Shown here: one piece after another, positions 55,582-63,037 of the stretch | How the letters are laid out: each line of letters starts with the position of its first letter | Position numbering within the stretch: position 1 is the first letter of the stretch | From: Flavobacterium pisciphilum | GTDB lineage: Bacteria > Bacteroidota > Bacteroidia > Flavobacteriales > Flavobacteriaceae | NCBI RefSeq assembly: GCF_020905345.1 | Contig: NZ_JAJJMO010000001.1 | Location: 3,224,001-3,288,000, forward strand | DNA: 64,000 bases | Direction: 5' to 3' | Position numbers and translations under genes: made by a program | Notes under the pieces: model-generated | Database searches by the model: none | The model's input: only the letters and a program-made list of their open reading frames with translations | Told to the model about the DNA's origin: nothing

Positions 55582-56019
55582 ATTAATTGTGTTTTATACT
55601 TTGAATACTCAAAAATACTAATTTTAGAAATACTAAAAAGGGTTGGTTTATTAAAATTTTCTTATTTATTTGAGATTTTTTTCATGCTGATTTATGTAAT
55701 CTTGTCAATTTCGATGGAGGAGAAATCTCTTTAGGTAGCTCAACAATGATTGGTAATTATGTTTCACGCAGATTTAGCAGATTTTTTTAATCCTAGTAAA
55801 TTAGAGTTTTAATAATGATGTGTCCCTTCGGGACGGCTTTATCTTTTATTCCGCTATCGCTGCATAAAAGAATATCGCCTCAGATGAAATTTACTGAACT
55901 TCAATTAAAATAAAGTAATGTGAAGTAATCCCCCATGCATCAGGTTTCATAAGAATTTTAAGATTGCAAATAGTATTACTTAAAATGTTATTTTAGCAAC
56001 TTTAGAGGTAAAATGAAAA
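55582..56019. other. gene-poor spacer with repeat-like and structured DNA
   Basis: This stretch of 438 bases has no convincing gene. It holds a repeat-like string (tttcacgcagatttagcag, 55761-55779) also seen in altered form near 59167, then two short hairpins (55822-55871), and an AT-rich tail up to the frameshifted small gene. A 71-codon open frame at 55519 is an artefact of the minus-strand gene edge. Confidence 0.55.
55822..55871. repeat. tandem hairpins, probable dispersed structured element
   Basis: GTCCCTTCGGGAC (55822-55834) is a compact hairpin; TCTTTTAT (55842-55849) pairs with ATAAAAGA (55864-55871) around a 14-base GC-richer loop. The base composition is higher in GC than its surroundings, as expected of a small transcribed or mobile element. 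Confidence 0.45.
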
Positions 56020-56368
56020 ATGAGATTTAAAAGCGATAGGAAATTTAGAATTTGGATATATACTGTAAGTCATTCTTCTTTGATAATTAGAAATGAAATG
56101 CAATACAATGATGTTGGTTTTCCCGTTGAATATAATCCTGCATAATACAATAGACCTTGAATTCTCTTTTGTCGAGTTTATATCACTCCCAGAAAGGTTT
56201 AATGTAATTGATCTTAGAAAAGAAAATGATGAATATTTTTTTAATGATAATAAAGAACATTTTGTAATTGCAAGTACTTGTAGAATAGGTATGAGTCAGT
56301 TTGATTGTACGGAAGATATAATTAGTAATTTTAGTCTTAAGTATGATCAAATTTTAATGGTTATTTAG
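56020..56368 (+). pseudogene. small gene broken by a one-base frameshift
   Basis: From ATG 56020 one frame reads MRFKSDRKFRIWIYTVSHSS and on to VEYNPA, then a stop at 56143. The next frame (+1) continues with good coding quality, NTIDLEFSFVEFISLPERFN to FSLKYDQILMVI, and stops at 56368. Removing one base near 56143-56150 restores a 115-residue protein. The start codon at 56093 of the second frame reads across the first frame and is not real. The family is unknown to me; a small cytoplasmic protein next to accessory genes could be an immunity-type protein, but that is a guess. Confidence 0.65.
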
Positions 56369-56393
56369 AATGATAAATTTATAGAAAGTCAAA

Positions 56394-57743
56394 ATGAATG
56401 AATTAGGTTTTAAGTTAATTACAATAAAAGAGGTTAAAATAAAATATCCTTTTCTGATAGAGCGAGAAGGGTTTGATTATTTTGATGAATGGGATGATCA
56501 GGATTTTTTTATTGTAGCAAATGGAGATGTAAACTTTGAAGGTAACTTTTATTTAGATCTTTATGAAGATAAAGAGAAAAAATGGCTGGCTAATTTATTG
56601 AATCTATCATTAAAAGGAATTGATGCAATAAGAATTGAGGGCGTTTTAATAAATGGAAATTTATCAACAACAGGAACTATTATAAATGCTGAGGGTGATT
56701 ATGGACCGTATGTTTTTATTACAGGAAACGTTACTTGTCAAAGTATCTTATTAGGAGGTTCGTATGTAGAGATGAAAGGCAATGTTACGGCTCAGGAAGT
56801 AGTTATGACCTCTTATAATCATGGTAATTTTAAATGCGAAGGACTAATTGATGCTCCTGTTTTTATAGTCGAAGATCATTATACAATATTTGCGGAGCGT
56901 AAAAACAACCTATTTTATTATAATGACAGAGCAGGTGATTTTGATACCGAAAACGAATGTGAATACGATGAAGTTTCAGGAGAAGATATTATCTCGATAG
57001 AATTGCGTAAACATTTTGATAACCCATTAATAGAGACTTTTGAAGAATTAAAACGGGAATTAGAATTTGGAGAATTGATTTTAAAACAAAATAATCCTCC
57101 TGTTAAAAGTTATGAATATTGGCATAAAAGAGTATTGTCAAATTATAGAGACCTTAAATTGGTTCCGAAACAATTTAAAACCGAGGAGCTTTGTAATCTG
57201 GCGTTAAATATTACCTATCATGCTTTGTCATTTATTGATGAGAACTTGATAACTTTTGAATTCTGCGATAAATTAGTTGGCAAAGATGGTTTTGCAATTC
57301 AAGTTATTCCAGATGAATTTATGACAAAAGAACTTTGTTTTAAAGCTGCTGAAAAAGGAACGATGTTAAGGTTAATTCCGGAAGATTATTATTCTGAAGA
57401 ATTGATTTTGTTAGTTTTTAAGAATGGAAAACATCAACCAGATATTAATGATGTTCCTTCGGAGTTTATTACTGAAAGGTTGCTCAAAGAATATGTGAAA
57501 ATTGGAAAAGGATTATGGCTTGATAAGGCTTGTAAAGAAAATGAAATAGATAAATTATCTGTTTTGAAACAAGTAATCAATTCAGGGATAGAATATTTAG
57601 ATACTGTTTTCGGTAATCATTGCAGTAAAGAAGTCGTGGATTATGCTGCATCTATTTATAAGAATGAAGAGTATAAAGAAGAATGGAATAGCTATGTCTT
57701 AAAATATAAAGTTAAATTTGAACGTCTTGGCTTGAATTATTAA
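56394..57743 (+). CDS. beta-solenoid protein with five 24-residue repeats
   Basis: This 449-residue protein has no signal peptide. Residues about 75-160 are a run of short strands with NG and GN turns (IEGVLINGNLSTTGTIINAE; VFITGNVTCQSILLGGSYVE), suggesting a polymer-forming or bactofilin-like beta-solenoid. Residues 257-370 hold five repeats of about 24 residues with the pattern IP-x-x-F-x-T-x-E-L-C, at 257, 281, 305, 328 and 354 (e.g. VPKQFKTEELC, IPDEFMTKELC). DUF4116-type proteins look similar. Function is unknown. Its stop codon overlaps the start of the LytTR gene by one base. Confidence 0.65.
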   Translation: MNELGFKLITIKEVKIKYPFLIEREGFDYFDEWDDQDFFIVANGDVNFEGNFYLDLYEDKEKKWLANLLNLSLKGIDAIRIEGVLINGNLSTTGTIINAEGDYGPYVFITGNVTCQSILLGGSYVEMKGNVTAQEVVMTSYNHGNFKCEGLIDAPVFIVEDHYTIFAERKNNLFYYNDRAGDFDTENECEYDEVSGEDIISIELRKHFDNPLIETFEELKRELEFGELILKQNNPPVKSYEYWHKRVLSNYRDLKLVPKQFKTEELCNLALNITYHALSFIDENLITFEFCDKLVGKDGFAIQVIPDEFMTKELCFKAAEKGTMLRLIPEDYYSEELILLVFKNGKHQPDINDVPSEFITERLLKEYVKIGKGLWLDKACKENEIDKLSVLKQVINSGIEYLDTVFGNHCSKEVVDYAASIYKNEEYKEEWNSYVLKYKVKFERLGLNY

Positions 57744-58492
57744 TGAGAAATATGAAAGAATTAAATCCATCAATAAAGAACCATTTAATAGTTGGTATTC
57801 TAATTAGTTTATGGGTTTTTGTTTTTGCATTTATTATAAAACCTTTTGATGATGGGACTTTAAATTTTAGATCTTGGTTTTTAATAAGTTTAGGCTTTAG
57901 TCTGGTAGCGTTTTTGTGTTACACTATTCTTGCTGTCCTTCAGAAAAAGATTTATGAAAAAATAGCAAAGTGGAGTATTGGTTTGGAAATAGCTAGTATT
58001 GCCTTTTTTTATTTAATCTATTTGATTGGAATTTATGGATATTATAAAAGCCCGATTTTGAAGGGAGGATATAGTTTTACAGAATTTTTTTCGATAATAT
58101 TTATTAAAGTTGCTTTGGTTTTGACACCAGTAGTTGTTCTAGCGAGAAGATATTTGATTAAACTTATTCCGATAAAAGATGATTTTTTGATATTTAAGGG
58201 AGAAAATAAATTAGATATTCTGAAAATTAAAAAAGCAGATTTAGTTTGTATCTCTAATGCTCAAAATTATGTGGAGATTTTTTATACAGAAAATAATGTG
58301 CTCCGTTCAAAATTAATTCGTTCTTCACTCAAAAAAGTTCAACAAGATTTTGATTTTTTAGTCCAGATACATCGTTCACATCTAATAAATCCAATTCATT
58401 TTAAGTCTTGGAGAAACCCAAACACTATTATTCTTACTCAAATAGAGCTTCCAGTTGCAAAAAACTATAAAGAAGCTTTATTGTCATTATAA
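57743..58492 (+). CDS. membrane-bound LytTR-type DNA-binding regulator
   Basis: This 249-residue protein has four membrane helices in the first 140 residues (about 15-33, 47-68, 77-100, 113-134) and a LytTR DNA-binding domain at about 155-249. Typical LytTR motifs are present: VCISNAQNYVEIFYTENN, RSSLKKVQQDF and VQIHRSHLINPIHF. It has no receiver domain, so it probably senses through its own membrane part or an unlinked kinase. TAATG coupling to the upstream solenoid gene indicates one operon. Confidence 0.9.
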   Translation: MRNMKELNPSIKNHLIVGILISLWVFVFAFIIKPFDDGTLNFRSWFLISLGFSLVAFLCYTILAVLQKKIYEKIAKWSIGLEIASIAFFYLIYLIGIYGYYKSPILKGGYSFTEFFSIIFIKVALVLTPVVVLARRYLIKLIPIKDDFLIFKGENKLDILKIKKADLVCISNAQNYVEIFYTENNVLRSKLIRSSLKKVQQDFDFLVQIHRSHLINPIHFKSWRNPNTIILTQIELPVAKNYKEALLSL

Positions 58493-58593
58493 TATTCATA
58501 CCTAAAAGGCTATGTTTTGTACCTAAGTCAATGATGGCGGTATTTGACTAAGTCTCTTGTTTTAGTTTTGTTTTCTCAATTTAAAACTTAATT

Positions 58594-59145
58594 ATGAAAA
58601 CAAAACATCTTTGTCAGATTGGATTACTATTTTTTCTTATCAGTTATTTATTATTTTCTAAGGTTTTGCCAGATTTTCAAAAACCAGTCGATTTTGCGCA
58701 TTGGTTTAATTTAATTGGAGCATGTTTGTTATTGTCATTTAATTACATATTCCCTAAAAATAAATTGAATTCTGTAGCTTCAGTAGTAACAGCTTTGGGG
58801 GTTATTGCTCACATAGGTCTTTGTACTATTGACTTTATAATGTGGAGTTTTGGGGATAATGATTTTGCTAGAAATGAATTAAGCAAGCATATCAGTAATA
58901 CACCATCTATTTTTTACCCTTTTATTGTTATTGGTCCATCTTTGCTTTTTGTTGGTTTGGCCATGCATGCGTTTAATTTTATTAGAACAAATACGATGAG
59001 TGCTGCAATGGTGGTTCTTGCTGCACCAGCAATAGGTTTCTCTTTTTTTGTATTAAAAGATGGAGTTTGTATGTTGTTGAGTTGTATGGTTTTTGTCTTG
59101 GGATTAGGTCTTTTACTTTATAATACTGAAGAAGAAAGGGGATAA
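58594..59145 (+). CDS. integral membrane protein of unknown function
   Basis: This is a 183-residue protein with about six hydrophobic helices (starting CQIGLLFFLISYLLFSKV; WFNLIGACLLLSFNYIF; VVTALGVIAHIGLC; IVIGPSLLFVGLAMHAF; AAMVVLAAPAIGFSFFVL; LLSCMVFVLGLGLLLY). It has no motif I recognise. It lies 101 bases after the LytTR gene and is often the kind of gene such regulators control, which is inference. A hairpin with a T tract follows. Confidence 0.65.
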   Translation: MKTKHLCQIGLLFFLISYLLFSKVLPDFQKPVDFAHWFNLIGACLLLSFNYIFPKNKLNSVASVVTALGVIAHIGLCTIDFIMWSFGDNDFARNELSKHISNTPSIFYPFIVIGPSLLFVGLAMHAFNFIRTNTMSAAMVVLAAPAIGFSFFVLKDGVCMLLSCMVFVLGLGLLLYNTEEERG

Positions 59146-59444
59146 ATAAAGAATCTGTGTTTTGTTTTCACGCAGATTCTGCAATTTTTTTTTATCAATG
59201 AAAATCTGTGTAAGTATTTTTTTTAAAATAGTTTAATGGCAAACGGAGTGCATGCTGAAGATACAAGAATTAAAGGGAGTCAAAACTATACTGAACAGTA
59301 TAAGAAAGATTAATCTTTATTTTATAAAATATGTTTGTTGTACAAATTTATTTACATTAGCATCACAAAAAAACGCAGAGAATACTTATTATAAAGTAGA
59401 GTATCTGCAAACCAAAAACTAATTTAACACCAAGATTATTATCT
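59146..59444. other. gene-free spacer with repeat remnant
   Basis: This 299-base region starts with an apparent terminator: AGAATCTG (59150-59157) pairs with CAGATTCT (59172-59179) and a T tract follows. The string tttcacgcagattctgc (59167-59181) matches part of 55761-55779. A 25-codon open frame at 59236-59313 (MANGVHAEDTRIKGSQNYTE) has no support as a gene. The rest is AT-rich without clear elements. Confidence 0.5.
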
Positions 59445-60623
59445 ATGAAAGCAAAAATCTATCGATTTGCAACCCTGTTATTTTCTTCTTTCTTAATGTT
59501 TTCATGTGCTTCAGAAAGTGTGCCATTACGTACGGAAAATAAAATCTTATCATTTACTATCACTAAAGGCGACCTCTCTAAGAATTTTGATATTTCAGGA
59601 AATTCAATAACTGGTAAGGTTGAGAGTAAATTTGAATTGAATGATATTAATTTAAAAGTTTTAATTTCTGAAGGAGCAGTGATATCTCCAGATCCAAGTA
59701 CAATCAAATCGATTACTGGTTCATTTACTTTGGCGGTTAAAGCAGAAAATGGTGATGAAAAAAAATATGAAGTGACTATAAATAGAGAACCAAGTATTGA
59801 AAATTCTATTTTGGAATTCAATATTAAGGACAAAAATCTGTTAACAAATGTTGAAATTAATGAGCAAACAGGAATAATAACCAAAAGATTGCCTGAATTT
59901 GTTGACTTAAAAAATTTAAATATTAATTTGAAATTTTCAAAATACGCTTCAATTTCACCAGAACCGGGTACAATTAAAGATTATTCGTCTCCAGTAATTT
60001 ATACCGTTAAATCGGAATCTGGAGTAGAAAAAGTTTATCAGGTGAAGTTTACACATATGGATACTGATAGATTTGAGTCATGTTCAGAAGCAAACGCATG
60101 GAAATGGTTTGGAGGTGATGACAGAACAAATGCACCAGATATTTTGCCTTATGACAGAAATATTGGTACTGGACAGGCAATTGTGTTTGATAAAGATTTT
60201 GTTCCTTCAGCTTTTAGTATACATCTTCGTGAAGGGTTTAAATATTCTGGAGCTAACACTGATTATCGTCAAGATGTTGTCTTAAAATTAATTATAAGAG
60301 ATGCAAGCGATAAATTTATAGCGTCGACAACAGCAAATGTTTTAGGAAATTTTAGTGGTGGTTTTGTTCCTTTTAATCTAGAAAGATTGAATGTTTTTTT
60401 AGAAGCTAAAAAAACATATGTTTTTTATTGGTACCTTGTAAATGGGGAGGCATTAGGTGTTGTAGCAAGCAGTTCAGGTAATAATAATGATGGATCAGGA
60501 TTCTGTTTTAATTCAGGTTACGCAGGAGAGTCTAAAAAGAGTGCTAACAACACGCTTGAAAATGTAAACGTTTGGTATAAACATAACTGGCATTTTAATA
60601 TAGAAATAAAAGGAAAAGAATAA
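59445..60623 (+). CDS. surface lipoprotein with two tandem Ig-like domains
   Basis: This is a 392-residue predicted lipoprotein (signal ending LMFSC, Cys21). Two similar domains follow at about 32-112 and 116-200. Both begin ILxFxI, contain the phrase ISPDPSTIK or ISPEPGTIK, and end with a KKYEVTI or KVYQVKF strand (DUF5018-like or cadherin-like Ig-type fold). The C-terminal part (about 205-390) is beta-rich with NIGTGQAIVFDKDFVPSAFS and may bind ligands or calcium. In this phylum such proteins are commonly on the cell surface. No SUS-type genes are adjacent. Confidence 0.65.
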   Translation: MKAKIYRFATLLFSSFLMFSCASESVPLRTENKILSFTITKGDLSKNFDISGNSITGKVESKFELNDINLKVLISEGAVISPDPSTIKSITGSFTLAVKAENGDEKKYEVTINREPSIENSILEFNIKDKNLLTNVEINEQTGIITKRLPEFVDLKNLNINLKFSKYASISPEPGTIKDYSSPVIYTVKSESGVEKVYQVKFTHMDTDRFESCSEANAWKWFGGDDRTNAPDILPYDRNIGTGQAIVFDKDFVPSAFSIHLREGFKYSGANTDYRQDVVLKLIIRDASDKFIASTTANVLGNFSGGFVPFNLERLNVFLEAKKTYVFYWYLVNGEALGVVASSSGNNNDGSGFCFNSGYAGESKKSANNTLENVNVWYKHNWHFNIEIKGKE

Positions 60624-60627
60624 AAAA

Positions 60628-60683
60628 TTAATTTAATACAAAAAACCGAAGCAATTAAACTTCGGTTTTTTGTATTAAATTAA
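60628..60683. terminator. 24-base perfect inverted repeat, bidirectional terminator
   Basis: The arms 60628-60651 and 60660-60683 are exact complements over 24 bases around an 8-base loop, containing a core ACCGAAG/CTTCGGT with T runs. The right arm overlaps the stop codon of the HMG-CoA synthase gene (60680-60682). It terminates both converging genes. Confidence 0.92.
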
Positions 60684-62041
60684 TCAATCCATTTATAATA
60701 TCTCGCTCCAATTAAATTCGGAATTTCTTTTTCGATTCGATCCAGAATCCATTCTTGTTTTGGTGTTCTGATACTTTCTTTTTGTTCTTTTTTATGAAGT
60801 CTTTCGTAAGTTTCAAAATCAATTTCTACACTTTCTTCTAAGTTCTCAAAAAGTTTAATTTGGCTTAAAGCCGATTGCCACTCGAGCTGAATTGTTCCTT
60901 CGAAAACTTTTGATTTTGATCCACTTCCATATGCTAAAAACCCGAACTTAGTTCCGGAAATGTCTTTTTTGGTATCATAAAAATGAGCCAGAGTTGATAA
61001 TAATCCCATGAAAATAGAACCAGTATAAAGGTTTCCAATTAATGAAGAAGCTAATTCGGCAGGCTGTAATTTATCGGTAACAAAAGCTTTGTATTCTTCG
61101 GATTTACTTGTTTCTTTTAGTTTGTTTTGGTATTCAGATGTAGATTCATCTCCTGAGATAATTTTGGATTCACTGTCCAAAGCATAAATCTCTGACAACA
61201 TTCTCCTTCCTTGAAAAGAGTAGGGAAGATGCATGATGATACTATTCCAAGTTTTGTATAAAGTTTCAGTAGTGTTTTTTAATTTTTTGAATGAAAAGTA
61301 TGCATTACGAGTACGATCCATATAACATTGGTTAGAATATTGACCATCAAAAACGGGTTGATCTTTGTGGATTTCAATTTCAGTTTCTAAATTATCAAAC
61401 CAAGAATCGTTGTTTTTGTTTTGTGTAATTGTTTCCTTGGAGAGACTTCTGTATGGTTTGAAAAAGTCAAAAACACCTTTTGTGCTTGTTGCCCAGTTTT
61501 CGTCAAAGGCAATAATTCTAGGGTTTGCAGTTACCAACATAGCCAATGCTCCAGCACCTTGTGTGTATTCACCAGTTGAGTTTAAATCGTATTTAGCGAA
61601 ATCGGTTGTAACAACAATTGCTTTTTTTGTTGGATTCAGTTTTATAAAATCAATACAGTTTTGCAAAGCATCAACACCACCTATACAGGCAAAGGTGAAA
61701 TCGACAACATCACATTCGGACAAAGAATCTTCTCCAAATTTTTGTTCCATTAATGCGATTAAAAACGAACTAATGGGTTTTGAACTATCTATAGCACTTT
61801 CAGTTCCAACATAAATTCGACTTATTTCATTTAGGTTTATTTGATTCTCAGTAATTAGTTTTGTTAATGCATTTGCACCAAAAACTACTGGATCTTGATA
61901 AGTGTCTGGGAGTGTCATTTTGATTAAACCCAAGCCTTTTTCTAATTTTTCGGGTTCAATATTTCGGGCAGTTGCCAAAGTTTTTATGGGCAAATGTATG
62001 TTGGCTACATCAAAAGAAATAGCATCAATTCCTGTTTTCAT
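60680..62041 (-). CDS. hydroxymethylglutaryl-CoA synthase family protein
   Basis: This 453-residue thiolase-fold enzyme condenses acetyl-CoA with acetoacetyl-CoA to HMG-CoA, the entry to the mevalonate route for isoprenoids. Catalytic Glu81 lies in GTESAIDSSKP, Cys119 in DFTFACIGGVDAL, and the His is probably in MHLPYSFQGRRM. It has the length of bacterial HMG-CoA synthases. No other mevalonate gene is visible here, so a role in another acyl-condensing reaction remains possible. It is a single gene that converges on the lipoprotein gene. Confidence 0.88.
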   Translation of the reverse strand: MKTGIDAISFDVANIHLPIKTLATARNIEPEKLEKGLGLIKMTLPDTYQDPVVFGANALTKLITENQINLNEISRIYVGTESAIDSSKPISSFLIALMEQKFGEDSLSECDVVDFTFACIGGVDALQNCIDFIKLNPTKKAIVVTTDFAKYDLNSTGEYTQGAGALAMLVTANPRIIAFDENWATSTKGVFDFFKPYRSLSKETITQNKNNDSWFDNLETEIEIHKDQPVFDGQYSNQCYMDRTRNAYFSFKKLKNTTETLYKTWNSIIMHLPYSFQGRRMLSEIYALDSESKIISGDESTSEYQNKLKETSKSEEYKAFVTDKLQPAELASSLIGNLYTGSIFMGLLSTLAHFYDTKKDISGTKFGFLAYGSGSKSKVFEGTIQLEWQSALSQIKLFENLEESVEIDFETYERLHKKEQKESIRTPKQEWILDRIEKEIPNLIGARYYKWID

Positions 62042-62360
62042 TCTGGTTTTTTTGAGGCGATAAAGGTAAAATTAAGCTTTCAGACTTCGGTTGTTTTAAA
62101 TAGATAAAATTTGGTTTTGGGGTACTTTTGAGGAAAATAAATTAAAAAGCTGAAAAAAATAGCAATTTGGTAATTACATAAAAAGCAAGAATTATCTATA
62201 CTGTAATTTTTTCAAAACTTATTTTGTTGTTTTTAAATTAATTGCAAAGAAGTCTATGAAAACTCTTTAAAATCATTATAAATAACAACGAAATGGTTGT
62301 AGTTCATTAGTATTTAAGTTATTTTTGTATAATTTTTTAAAACAAACTACTTAAACTCTT
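62042..62360. other. spacer containing the sdh promoter
   Basis: This 319-base region lies between the divergent HMG-CoA synthase and sdhC genes. It is very AT-rich. The sdhC-proximal end has a consensus promoter (62297-62327). The HMGCS-proximal part shows no element I can support. Confidence 0.6.
62297..62327 (+). promoter_or_regulatory. Bacteroidota-type promoter of the sdh operon
   Basis: TTG (62297-62299), a 20-base spacer and TATTTTTG (62320-62327) match the consensus. The transcript would start about 27 bases before the sdhC ATG. Confidence 0.7.
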
Positions 62361-63026
62361 ATGGCACAATCTGCACTATTGAATGCTTCCATCTTAAAGA
62401 AAGTGGCTATGGCTCTTTCGGGAATATTCTTAATCACGTTTTTAGCGCTGCATGTTTCCTTAAATTTCATTTCTATTATAAGTATAGACGTCTTTAATGA
62501 GGCTTCTCACTTTATGGGATACAATCCGCTGATTCAATATGTAATGCAACCAGTTTTGGCAATCGGTGTAATTTTCCATTTTGTAATGGGATTTGTATTG
62601 ACGGTTCAAAATAGCGCGGCAAGACCAATTGCATATGCAAAATACAACGGAGCTGCTAATGCTTCATGGACATCAAGAAATATGATTATTTCTGGATCTG
62701 TTATTTTAGCATTTTTAGTATTGCATTTTTATGATTTTTGGTTTCCTGAAGTTACCTATAAATATATCGTAGGTACTGCACCAGATGCTACAAGGTATTA
62801 CGGTGAATTAGTTCATAAGTTTCATGATCCAATTCGTACAGGATTGTACTGTATTTCTTTTGTGTTATTAGGTTTTCACCTTTGGCATGGATTCAGTTCT
62901 TCTCTTCAGTCAATGGGGATGAACAATAAGTACTCTAGATCTTTAAGTAGATTCGGTTATGGATTTGCGGTAGTAGTACCTGCCCTTTTCGTAATAATCG
63001 CATTATTTCATCATTTCAATAATTAA
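62361..63026 (+). CDS. sdhC: succinate dehydrogenase cytochrome b subunit
   Basis: This 221-residue membrane anchor of succinate:quinone oxidoreductase is of the single-subunit (type B, cytochrome b558) form with five membrane helices, two hemes and no separate SdhD. Helices are near 14-38, 58-80, 102-124, 153-176 and 196-218. Heme-ligand histidines are likely in LALHVSLNF, GVIFHFVMG, VLHFYDFW and GFHLWHGF. The ATG at 62361 fits the family. The flavoprotein gene follows after 11 bases. Confidence 0.93.
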   Translation: MAQSALLNASILKKVAMALSGIFLITFLALHVSLNFISIISIDVFNEASHFMGYNPLIQYVMQPVLAIGVIFHFVMGFVLTVQNSAARPIAYAKYNGAANASWTSRNMIISGSVILAFLVLHFYDFWFPEVTYKYIVGTAPDATRYYGELVHKFHDPIRTGLYCISFVLLGFHLWHGFSSSLQSMGMNNKYSRSLSRFGYGFAVVVPALFVIIALFHHFNN

Positions 63027-63037
63027 TATAAATTATA

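Noticed and set aside
56093..56142. Start of the 91-residue frame at ATG 56093
   Set aside because: The first 17 codons read across the better frame from ATG 56020; only the part after about 56145 looks coding.
59236..59313. 25-residue plus-strand frame MANGVHAEDTRIKGSQNYTE
   Set aside because: It looks somewhat protein-like and may be a fragment of a lost gene, but it is too short and has no visible expression signals.
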